Shown here one piece after another: positions 32,044 through 43,244 of a DNA stretch of 64,000 bases. The notes beneath the pieces were generated by a model, which saw only the letters and a list, made by a program, of their open reading frames with translations, had not been told where the DNA came from and made no database searches. How positions within the stretch are numbered: the first letter of the stretch is position 1; each line of letters begins with the position of its first letter. Source of the DNA: Epiperipatus broadwayi. Lineage: Eukaryota > Onychophora > Udeonychophora > Euonychophora > Peripatidae. Both the position numbers and the translations under genes were made by a program. The DNA lies in the NCBI GenBank assembly GCA_028023455.1, contig JAQFVV010000353.1, positions 744,001 through 808,000 on the forward strand. Reading direction: 5' to 3'.

Positions 32044-35000
32044 GACAAAGTTTTAAATAATAAATAAAGCATTTATTTACATTTGCAATTAAAATAGAAA
32101 TAATTAGCTCACATTGGGACTATTTGTCCTAATTCTTAAATTTTACACATACATTTACTGATCTGGGTTTGACATCTCTTTTGTTACATTTTTTTATCAT
32201 TTATTGATTAGACGTTTACAAGACATGAATTAACTAATACAATAATGCTATCATATTCTGACTTCGAATATATTTAGGCTGCTAATTAGCTCTAACATTT
32301 TTTTATTATTAGCAAATAACACTGGGTAAATTAAATATCATATTCTGGGCACAAATATACAAGTTGGAGAGGTCACAATATCAATTAAGATAAAACCAAA
32401 TTAATAAATTTGGCTGTCAAGAGAGTAACCTTAAATAGCTCAATCAAATAATTTCTTTAAATATCTATACTTTTCACACATTCAAAATATAAGTAATCAT
32501 TCTGATGGTATGATGGTTTAAAGCTTGCAGTGAATTAACATGATATAATTCAAAATATTTAATTCCCGATGTATACATTTAACAATATTATACTTTCATG
32601 TCTGCAAGATTATTTGCATTATGTGTGTGTCACATCTTATGCTATAACTAAAACAAAAACCAATGTATTTACATCTTGTTAGTTGACTTATGAATTATTA
32701 AATAAGTATTATAATTCAGCTAATGCCATAGACCAACCAACAAATATAATATTATTTCTGCTTTAATATTCCATAAAGAATTTAATCTTACCATTTATTA
32801 ATCTGCCAAAATAACTTCAAATTATATAATACATGAATATTACAGTAAAGTACATGATAAACTGAAAATAAAACTTTTAGCTTGTGATAAATTATTAGCT
32901 GTTTTTAAATGACAGTAATTATTGTCAATAAATTTCACCATTTCTGATAACTTTATTTTCCATACATTTATTATTTTCTAAGCCAATTTCTCACTTCGAG
33001 ACATTTAATAAATATATATATATTTCTCTTCAATAAAGCACCCAAAAATCGTATATATATAATACACATAAGAAATTCTATTTAAATAATAATCATTTAT
33101 CTGTGTATTGCAATTTGCAACATGCTATCCAAGATGTTCTTGAAGTCAAGGACATAGCATGAATTAAATAAGCAAATAAACAATAAATAATAAATGATAA
33201 ACTTATCTATCTGTCTAGAGCATATCAATAGCAACAAGAAAAAAAAAGGTCACTCTTCTTTTAACATTAAAAAAAGAATTCACTTGTAAAGTTTTAAACA
33301 TAAAGTTTTCTGAATGACCCGAAGACAGGGATGATGATTTTAGATGAGTATGTTTTGGTAAACATGGAGACAAATTCCTATAGTATAAACATTCACAATT
33401 CAGGTTTATTTCAGCAGTCTCAAATGTTCTTAGCAATAGCTAATTGAGTTCACTAATATAGCATGTGCAGTAATAAATTTTTATAGAATGACAGAAATAT
33501 AGGTATATAATTTCAGCTATGTATGTTTTTTATATTTATCATTCAATTAATTCCAGAAATATTTTAATTTAACAGTAACTTTAGCAGGTTTCCAAAAAGA
33601 AAATATCAGTTTGCCATAAACTTTATAAATTATCACAAATATTATTATTTTGGTCTGTTGCTCATTAATTATTCATGTAGAATATTCAATTCCTTAAGCA
33701 ATAACATTTTTCTTTTATAATAAGTCCATATTTCAAGGAGAACAAGAAATATGTAATATTAATGTCCTTCTACTTGATTTAAACATGCGTACATTAAATA
33801 AATCCTGGCAATTAGTTAATTATTTGTAAGCCACATATTCACTTCATTAATAAAGTAAATTATATGCATGAATAATAAGCATAATTATTATCATGGAGTA
33901 GTTCAAATATATAGCACAATAAATTATACTTGCATCCTTCCATTTTAACTTAACTTTTATATAATTATAGAATAATTTAAATGGAGAGTCAATGGTAGTT
34001 TTGTTAAGCAGTCCTGCATAAATTTCCTTAAAAGATTATAAAGTTCACACAATTTTCTTGAAAGACTAGAACGTTCATGCAATTTCATTTTTTCCTTAAT
34101 AATAATAGAAGATATAAGCAAACAAAGTAGATTAAAGTTATCAGCATATAAATACATTTTAAAAATGATAAGATTAATTTAATGTTTAACTAAGTGGAAA
34201 AAATGAAGAAAATATACCTTTTGTATAATTTAGCCTGACATCCTTCCTTAAAGCTGTCTGGTAGCTAGAATTGCCACATTGAGTTTTATAAAGAAAATAA
34301 TGTTTAAAAATTTACACTTTGGAGTTTAACTGACTTGATTTCTGGAAGAGATTTTATAAATGCACAAAGAAGAAGTGGCAGCAGCAGAATGAATAACAAT
34401 GTCAGATAATGAATGAATGACTTAATGGATAATCACTTAAATACATTTCTTTTCCATCAATCAAGAGGTCATCTTATCCTCCAAAGGTTAGCTCCACCCT
34501 TTGCACTCAGTTAATTAAAGAAAAAATATTCAAGAAATCTTTTCTTGAAAAAAAAATCATTTTGATTTTCTAAATTAAAGCAAAGCAAATAAAACAAATA
34601 ACAAATAACTTTTTATACTTTTGAAATAAATGAATATTAATTAATTAGTAAACTAAAATAATTGATAACACAATTTAATTTGTCAAATAATTCACTAATC
34701 CAGATATCCATTAATCACTCAAAATATATTTACATCTGTTATTAGAGATATTTAATGTAATTTTAAATGTTTTATTGTAGAATGTAAAATTTTATATTAT
34801 AATTAAATATAAAAATGAAATTGAAAGATGATATAGACATACATGCATACACATATGCTGCTTTATCCTGACTAACATATGACTGACATGGCTATGAGTT
34901 AAACATTTCACTGATGATATATATATATGGATGCATGTGCCAAAGAATAAACAGATCAGAAAAACATATAAACAAATACCAAACACTATTCTACAAATAA

Positions 35001-35405
35001 ATAAAACAAATTTACATCAACTTAACTTGCATGTCAACAATTTCTGTAATAATCCACCCCCCTTTCTTTCATTAAATACTTCATCAAATAATAATAAATG
35101 TTTATAAAAATTCCCAACTAACATTCATAAGCAACTCTCATATAAGGTTTTAGACCATTAACAAAAAAAAAAATTAAATTTTAGTGCTACTTCATTTTTA
35201 TTTAGTTAAATGCAATGATTCACCACTGACACAGTATGATTTAACTACTTGTGCCCATTCAGAAGGTCACAAGTTCCCCTTTCTTATAAAGAAAAAAAAT
35301 GAAATAAGTAACACAACAATGTTATATTAGTAATTATAAAACACCACATAACAAAATTAATTCACACATTGGAAATTATACATACAAGGCCTACCTGCTC
35401 TTAAA
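32044..35405. other. AT-rich sequence, nothing recognised
   Basis: No domain-bearing ORF. A C-run at 35056-35063 reads AAAGGGGGGTGG on the minus strand and could be a polypurine tract preceding an LTR-like TG, but no matching partner was found to the right. Confidence 0.4.
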
Positions 35406-35409
35406 ACTT

Positions 35410-35739
35410 TTAACTAACTGGTACTTTAATTGGATATGGTATCAAGCTACAAGCATTATAGGTACCTCTAAATCTTGCATTTGTATTCTTTATTTCTCTT
35501 CTTCTGATAAGTTTTTCTCTACGAGATTTCATCTTCACTTTCTTGGGTTTAATTCTACCCCTTTCACTATTTTTTACTTTATTTCTAACCTTCTTAAGAT
35601 GATTCATGTTAACTAATTCTCCTTTGGCTCTTTTAAGTTTGATGATAGTCTTTCCTAAATCTCTTTCTGGACTAATAACTTTTTTAAGAAAATTTACACC
35701 AAACTTCTTTGTATTCTTAATTTTACACTTGACCTTCAA
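35410..35739 (-). pseudogene. Integrase-tail-like basic fragment of an LTR retrotransposon
   Basis: A 109-codon, strongly basic ORF. The segment GKTIIKLKRAKGELVNMNHL followed by KKV resembles the end of Ty3/gypsy integrases (strand-loop-strand then VxxxxLKPY-like). It lies just downstream (minus strand) of a gag-like ORF, implying that most of pol has been deleted. This is a composition and short-motif call only; a host basic protein fragment remains possible. Confidence 0.4.
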
Positions 35740-35849
35740 CTTAACTTTTCTAGCATGATTTAACCTTTTATCATATGCTCTACACTATATATTACATGCA
35801 TAACACCTCCATATACTACCTTTCTGTGAATATTCATCTTCATGTTACA

Positions 35850-36983
35850 ATCTTAGTACTTAAGAACACATTCAGAAACTATGCTTCTACTTTTATTTTT
35901 GAATTTATTGCTTGTAATACTAACCTTTAACAATTTATTTTCCACAGTTTCTGGATATTTCACTTCTAAAAAAATTATTTCTGTTTTCACTGATTCACTA
36001 ATCTCTTTACTTTTATCTTTATCACATTTTTCCTTGAGATCTTCTAGCATATCTATAATCTCATTTCTGTTTGATTCTGGATCTTGATTAACTACTTCTC
36101 TGAGTTTCTTATATGACTTTAATTCTTCACTGACTAAACTAGCATCCTTATTAACTTATTTAACAATATGCTGAGTTTCTTCCTTAAGTTGCACTATTGA
36201 GTCATCATAATCTAATTTACTCTGTTGTAGCTGATCCTCACCATTTATTTCCACCATATCTAATTCAGATACTTGACTTTTCATATCCTGCACTTCTAAC
36301 ATCAATTCTGACTCAGGTTGAACATTTTTTACCCACTTCTCTTTCATCATTTCTGTTTTATTAAAATTTTCCTGGATTTCTTTCTTAAGCTGCAGCACTG
36401 AGTTTTTATTGTCTACTCTAATCTGCTGTAGTTGATCCTTAATATTCATTTCCATCATTTCCAGTTTATACATTTGGCTCCTAATATCCTCCCTAATTTC
36501 TTTTATTTCTGACATTTGTTTAACTGAACTATCTTTTATTTCTAACATTTCCAATTTTATTTCTAACATTTGTTTAGCTGAACTATCTTTCATTCTATCT
36601 TCCATTTCTGACATTTGTTTAGCTGAACTATCTTTTATTTCTGACATACTTTTTTTCAATCTATCTTCCATATTTTTCATTTCTGACATTTGTTTAGCTT
36701 AACTATCTTTTATTTCTGGCATACTGTCTTCCATTTCTGACATTCATCTCACTAAACTTTCTTTCATGATATCTTTCATTTTATTTATTGCCCTAATCAA
36801 CTGTAAGTAGTTCACCATTCTCCCAAATGGGATGTTTTCTGCCTTACCATCTTCTTTATTGATCAAATTCATAGTTTCATTTCCTGAATCAATATTGGGA
36901 GTTAAAACTACCATGTCTGGAGATGATACTCCTTGAGGCCCACCCAAATCCTCACATGTATTAAACTCTTCCATTATATTCAA
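35850..36983 (-). pseudogene. Gag-like coiled-coil protein of an LTR retrotransposon, broken
   Basis: Three consecutive open pieces on the minus strand (36744-36983, 36156-36689, 35853-36050) separated by stops. The N-terminus is MNIMEEFNTCEDLGGPQG, then an acidic linker. The middle is a long predicted coiled coil with a repeated module around KDSSAKQMSEMEDRM (at least four copies between 36490 and 36740) and two longer blocks each ending DQLQQ. The last piece is Lys/Glu-rich. No zinc knuckle is visible. Position between direct repeats and beside the integrase-like fragment suggests gag; the coiled coil alone does not prove it. Confidence 0.5.
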
Positions 36984-37369
36984 TATTTTTACTTATTAAT
37001 ATTCACAAAGAAAAAAGGTATATCAACTTCACTCCCCCCTCAATCAAATAATTTAATCTCCCCCATTGTTCAAAGACACATAAGGTGATAATGATATGCT
37101 TAGTTGTATTACTCTACATGACATTCAATTTCCACATCTGACAGCAAACATTATTGCACTATATAATCTGAAAATATTGATCCAAACATTAATGAGTTAG
37201 TTAAATAAAATCTGTGTGATCACTTACAAATGTGTTGTACATTAAATTAACTTTGATATAACAATGAAGACAAAATAATTCTAGAAAATATAATTATTAG
37301 GCTGATTTCTAGATGCATTAAGTACTATAGCTAATATTTAAAAAACCACACAAATTTTATTCATCAAGC

Positions 37370-37661
37370 CTGATATGTTGGCTGACAGAACTACTCCACT
37401 TATCAAGCTCAACACATTACATGCCAAATTACTACATTTATCAAGCTCAAGATGTTGAGAAGGCAAAAACTTACTCTTATCAATCCCACACATGTACCTA
37501 TCAATCCCAAAATGTATCCATCAAGGCCAGAATATACCTATCAATGCCCCAGATGTTGGGCAGCCAGAAAAGCACTATACTCAAGCCCACCTTACTATAG
37601 CCTGATAGACTGAAGGGACTTATCAAGCCCACCATGTTGGTTGCCAGAAAACCACTATAAA
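37370..37661 (-). repeat. Degenerate short tandem repeats in putative 5' leader
   Basis: Irregular 30-60-bp repeats built on TATCAAGC.CA.CATGTTGG and GCCAGAAAACCACTA abut the right-hand direct repeat. If the 7-kb structure is a minus-strand LTR element, this would be the leader between the 5' LTR and gag. Confidence 0.55.
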
Positions 37662-38372
37662 CCCCACTCAACACCAATCCTATGCATTATATGAGCAATT
37701 GCTCAGGGCACCAATTCTATTAATGAAATAGAATAAGTTAACATTTATATATTGCTTTGAATTAATATTGAGACTCTTCTACTTATGCCTGACTTATAGC
37801 TTAGCTCTGTGGAGGGTTATAGAAAGTTAAGAATATACAGAATGTAAATAAATGAAGGAAAAACATTATTGATGATTAAAATAAGATACATGCTTCATTT
37901 GTTAATCTACCAAAATGATAGAAATTAATAAAGCTTTATTTATTCAAGCTAATAAACTACAATTTACATTTGATTTTTTCCATCATCCAAATACACTCAT
38001 AAATTAAATACAATATAACTTTAACATAAAAACATGATATTGAATAACTCCACTTATCTAGCACGTCTTAGTCTAAATGGCTAAATTGTTATTAATTTGG
38101 AACTAGGAAATCAGATCTCAGGAATCTTTAATATGATTTCATTAAAGAAATTCTATAACACACTAACTTATAGCTATTGTAATAATAAAAAAAAAATAAT
38201 AATGGAATAAATTGAGTGATGTTTCACTAGACTAGCAATTAGATAATGAAAGAAATAGGGTAGCTTTTAATCTCACATCATTGTCTAAATAATAAACTGA
38301 GTATACAATCTTTTCATATGTTTAGCAAATGGTAAAGTATTTCATATAATATTTGGATCAAGAAAACAATAT
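37662..38372. repeat. ~715-bp direct repeat, right copy (possible LTR)
   Basis: Counterpart of 30568-31291, sharing CACTTATCTAGCA.GTCTTAG, ATTAATTTGGAACTAGGAAA and GTTTCACT.GACTAGCAAT. It ends at AACAATATTAT where an epsilon-family fragment begins. Confidence 0.7.
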
Positions 38373-38462
38373 TATCAGTGAGGAGTTTTGTGGCATTACT
38401 AATACTCTTATTAACAGCATGTATAAGCTTATGAAATGGTGATCATGTGATGTTTTGAGATT
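38373..38462 (-). repeat. Family epsilon fragment
   Basis: CAGTGAGGAG (stem I of the hammerhead) followed by ATGAAATGGTGATCATGTGA, the terminal block of the family. The ribozyme core is missing. Confidence 0.6.
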
Positions 38463-39560
38463 TAAAATAATAGTTATGGCAGTCAATATAAATTTTACTT
38501 GGCAAATGGAATATGATCAGATTTATACAAATATTAATGAATCTTTTCTTGTTTTGAATATGGCTTTTATTATACACAAATTTTAGCTTGTTCAGTACAT
38601 TATTTGAAGCTCACTATATAAATCTTATTCAGCCATTCTATTTTTTTTTTTGAAAGCTTTACATATGTTTGCAGAGATCCAAAGATATATCTTTTTATTC
38701 ATAGACCATGTAAGAAAGTTAATAGTCAACTGAGACAAGATTAAGTTATTTTTCTTTATCTACTGTCCAGTAGCTGGATTCTGATCTGCTAATATTGCTG
38801 ACAGTATTATCCTGTATGGTTTAATTCACTGATAGAGTGATGGTGGGCCTAACTGTTTTCAAACTTTATACAAACTCCTTATTTATTTACTCAGACTATT
38901 GTCATGTAATTGTAATTGAGATTCTTACCCACTACCATTTCATCTTTTTATAAACTTTGTTTATTTTTCAGTCTATTTGAAGATATTTTTAAAATTGTTT
39001 CAATAATAAAACATAAGTAATACACAACTACTAAAGAAATTAACTTGAGTATTTTATCTCTTTTTTTTTCTTACTACCTTTCTACGTGACAATTTGAGTT
39101 TGCCTAAATTGAAAAACAATGCTACTAATTGTTTGAAAAATAGGTTGACTTTTTCCAATTAAAGTGTTTGTTTTTCAATTAGTCTTTGATTAATTGCTCA
39201 TTTAATTAATAAATTGAGCAATAAAATATAACTTAATTACAATCATATTTTCTTTTTTTCATCTTTGAATAATATTTTTAATTTATAAAAACTGAAGTTT
39301 AAAAATGACTCTTATATTTTAAAATATCTGTTTATAAAGTCTTAAAGTAAAAAAAAAAAAAAACGTTACAAACATAAATTCACTTCATAATGTCCAATTT
39401 TGATCTATACATTAATTTCAGTAATATTTATTTACATAAAATATTTATTTGAAATATTTATGAATTTTACATATTATAAAGTTTTTATTACATCTCTGAC
39501 AATTTTAACTCACAACAAAATATCTCACACGATCACGATTTCCGAGGCTAATATAAGCTG
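38463..39560. other. AT-rich sequence, nothing recognised
   Basis: No gene or repeat recognised. Confidence 0.5.
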
Positions 39561-39943
39561 TCATATGATACCATTTCCAACTTTCTTATACACTTAACAA
39601 TACTATTTTTGCACCAAAACTTTACTCTTACAGTTTTAACTGTCCTGAAGTCATCATATTATATTTATATGGTCAGGTGTATGTTTTTGATTATGTATAT
39701 AAATATAATGTATTAATTGTATGATTATATATCTGGATGTTGTAGCTCTGATGATGACTGATATGGTCAGGCTAAGATGTTATTGATTATGTATATAAAT
39801 ATAATATATTAATTGTATGATTATATATTTGGATATTATAGTTCTGATGATGACTGCAGGACAGTCAAAACTGTAAGAGTAATGTTTTGGTTTAAAAAAT
39901 AGTATTATTAAGTGAATAAGAAAGTTGGAAATGGTATCATATG
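39561..39943. repeat. Family gamma foldback with internal ~100-bp tandem duplication
   Basis: Outer arms 39561-39658 and 39846-39943 are inverted (CATATGATACCATTTCCAAC, then CAATACTATTTTTG). The middle repeats a block (GTATATAAATATAAT.TATTAATTGTATGA) twice. Hammerhead-like motifs: minus at about 39620-39658, plus at 39843-39880 (CTGATGA, GACTG/CAGTC stem II, AAAAC), and a partial plus copy at 39748 (CTGATGATGACTG). All have lost the G of GAAA. Confidence 0.75.
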
Positions 39944-40012
39944 TAAATATATAAATCAATACATAAAGAAAGGAGGCAGAAAAAAATTTGTATTACTTCC
40001 ACAAGCTGTCAT

Positions 40013-40185
40013 AACAGGCAAAATCTTTCATACAGTACTGCCACCCAGTGCAAGCTAGAGAAATCAATGGATGGAAGGTTTGCTCTTAAAATCCCTATCT
40101 AGTGTCTTGTCATCTAATTTTCCCAGACAAGTTTCTAGCTTGTGCCTTTCAATCAGAAAGGAGCCTTGGATTTGAGAGTACTACA
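40013..40185 (-). repeat. Family epsilon copy with decayed hammerhead
   Basis: Retains GCAAAATCTTTCATACAGTA and ATCAATGGATG, plus a minus-strand hammerhead region (about 40108-40168): CTGATTGA (one extra T), AGGC/GCT stem II, GAAA, ACTTGT, C, TGGGA. The insertion in the core and the loss of the stem III palindrome make it inactive. Confidence 0.7.
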
Positions 40186-40440
40186 TGTTAATATTGTAAT
40201 TCTAATTTTACTATTAACAACACTTTTCATTATTTGGATTATTGTTTCAAGTTACCAATTGCTTTTATTGAAGACCCATGCCAACCTTTTATTTTTCCTT
40301 TTAAATCCATGACCTTTTATACTTTAATTGCTATGCTTTTTCTCTCTCTTCCTTTGATCGTATAAATTTATTGATGCATATTTTACCTACTTGCTTGTTC
40401 ATATAACACTAACGCAAAACTAAATGTATCTTTATTTATA

Positions 40441-40710
40441 TGATTTTAAAGGAATGTGAGGTAGTGTGGAGATTATTTAATTCATATTTACAAAGATATT
40501 ACACATAAGAATGAAAAATGTAAATACCTCCATGTGTTTGTGTGTGTTTAATTAAAAAAACTCAGATCTATTAAACTGTAACTGAGGTTTAAAGTTTATA
40601 TTTGGGCGAAAGATAATCTCTAGTTTAGTAGATGATTAGTAATAATCATTACTGTATTTATTTGGAGTGGATGGTATCAGAGTTGTAGGGAGACTGAGTT
40701 TGACATTTGT
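40441..40710 (+). repeat. Family beta fragment, 5'-truncated
   Basis: Matches the downstream part of 3587-3970 (GATATTACACATAAGA.., AGGTTTAAAGTTTATAT, GATAATCTCTAGTTTA, GTGGATGGTATCAGAGTTG) but lacks the ribozyme. Confidence 0.7.
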
Positions 40711-41352
40711 AAATCAAAATGTAACTACATATATATTACTAATAATTTCTTCAGTTTTTCTGTCCTTTACTTTCTATAAATTATTGATTATATCTATTTG
40801 AGATTATTAATGTTATATTTTTATGTTCACTCATATTGCATCAGAGATATTAAATATTTATTTATATTTGTTTTTTTTTTTATTCATACATTTCATTCTA
40901 TAAATATATTTATTCTTTTTAAGGTGTTTTAAAAAATATATTGATGTAAAGTATAAAATAAAATCAAAGAATGATAATATTAAATACATATTAATCTTCT
41001 TATCCAGTATTATTATATTTTTATATATAGAATAAAAATATGTAGATATTATATATATAGCTTTTTGATAAAAAAACATTCCTTTGGGAATTAATATTTT
41101 CTGTACATATATAAACTAATAAAATTAATAGAACTTAAATATATTATAAGCATTTATTCACAAAAATAAAAATAGTTGTGTCAAAAAGCTAAAAAATTAA
41201 TTTATCATAAAAAATATGGATATACTGTTATTTCATATATAAAAATATGATAATAATTAAATAACAATCAGAGCATGTTTTCATTATTTTATTTCATTTT
41301 ATAGGGTATATGAAGACTTTCTGAAGAAGTTCAATGCACATTACTGGATTGA
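40711..41352. other. AT-rich sequence, nothing recognised
   Basis: No gene or repeat recognised. Confidence 0.5.
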
Positions 41353-41355
41353 AAC

Positions 41356-41541
<186 letters not shown>

Positions 41542-42299
41542 TTTAATCAATGTCTACTAATATCGAAACAAAACAACTGCATTTAGAATTTGACACATAT
41601 ATTAACGATAAGGTTTGTAAAAAAAAAACCTGATATCTATTTATTCAGAATATTATTATTATGTGTGCTTATAATGTCTAAAATTGTAGTATATTTAATA
41701 GCTGTATATATTTTATCATTTACTTTTGAAATGAAGTGAGCAAATCCTGTTAAATATAAATAAAATTCAAATTATGATGATTAGTGATGATAGGGCTTTG
41801 TGCAGCTGGTAGAGTTTTCATGAAACTGGCCTTGTGAACTTGGTGTTGTTTTAGTTCAGAGTTTATAGTTTGACTATTATATAATATCTCAACCTTAGTT
41901 AAATAACAAGTTGATAAAGGCAATTAAATGTTTTCATTCATATTTTATTTAAATATAAAATCATTAAACAGTAACAGATTCTAAATTATGTGTTATAGAA
42001 GCAGTAGTTTAACTATTACTTAAAAATTTTTGAAGTATCACACTTGTTGACTTTTCAAATTTTATTTTTATGTCAGAAAATATCCCAGATATTTTCATGA
42101 CCTGGGATTTCGATTCAGATCAGATAAAGCTTGAAATTTGTCAACTGAACAGCAGTTTTCAGATTTTGCTTTCAGGTAGCTAGCTCATATTCAATCCAAT
42201 TAGTTATCAAATTATTTCATCAATATGTTGAATGTAAAATCAAATCTCTAATTGTATACTACACAAGTTGAAAGAAGCAACTAACTATCCATTTATTAT

Positions 42300-43190
42300 A
42301 TACAGTATATATAGATAAAAAGGACTTGAACTCATGTATCTACAACTATCCACTCTACCTTATACAACCAATACACATGACCACATACATGCAAAAATAT
42401 AATGATCTCTAATATAATTATATTATGCTGAACCAGCACTCATCAGTTGGTCCAGATCAGCATCTCCCATACATGTATACAATTAGTGCTCAGTTTGTAT
42501 TAAGATAGAAATTCTTAAAACTTTAATGAACAAGCTTCAATTTTCTCCACCCTCCAACTCTTCAGTCATCTATATCATTGAAAATCCAAGATGGAACTCT
42601 CAATTCCCTTGTTGATGGAATATTACTATAGAGAACTTGAAAGTCTGAGTTTAAATCCCTTCTAATTACATTAGGTTAGTATAGATAATATACATGTATT
42701 TAAATATTACATATTCAGCCTATATTCTGCCCATTTCTCTTCAATATATTTAAATGGACATATTAAGGTCCTATATGTGAGGGGTCAGAATAACTTAAAG
42801 TCAACATGGGTATGACAATAATATTGGTATCAACAAGAGTTTTGAGCATTCAATCCTCAGAATATCAATGATATAGATGGCTGAAGAGTTGGGGGGAAGG
42901 AGAAAATCAAAGTTTGACCATTAAAGTTTAAAGATTTGCTATCTTAATATAAACTGAGCATTGACTGTATAAGTGTGTGGGAGATGGTGATCTGGACTAA
43001 TTGATGAGTGCTGGTTCAGCACAGAAAATATGTAAATTGAAGATCATTTATTTTTTTCACATGTGTGCAGTCATACATATCAGTTGTATAAGATGGAGTG
43101 GACAGTTGTAGGAAGCCTGAAAGTCTGAGTTTAAGTCCCTTCTAACTATATTAAGTTTAGTATAGATAAATATACATGTATTTAAATATT
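42300..43190. repeat. Family beta foldback: hammerhead and tRNA-like segment in each arm
   Basis: Left arm (minus): tRNA-like segment with B box GAGTTCAAGTCC complement at 42322-42333, then a hammerhead half at 42426-42462 (TGATGAGTGCTGGTTCAGCA, GAAA lost). Right arm (plus): hammerhead at 42985-43035 (TTGATGA for CTGATGA, stem II GTGCTG/CAGCAC intact, an extra A before GAAA), then a tRNA-like segment with B box GAGTTTAAGTCC at 43127-43138. Inner arms also match (CCAACTCTTCAG..CATCTATATC against its complement at 42870-42890). The spacer holds a third B-box copy at 42652-42663. Ribozymes diverge from the centre. Confidence 0.75.
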
Positions 43191-43244
43191 ATATATTAAA
43201 GACATATTTTGCGGATTCATCTGCAAAATATGTCCTTTATATTT

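Noticed and set aside
35056-35063. Polypurine tract and 3' LTR start on the minus strand
   Set aside because: No matching LTR sequence was found on the gag side, so an LTR boundary here is unsupported.
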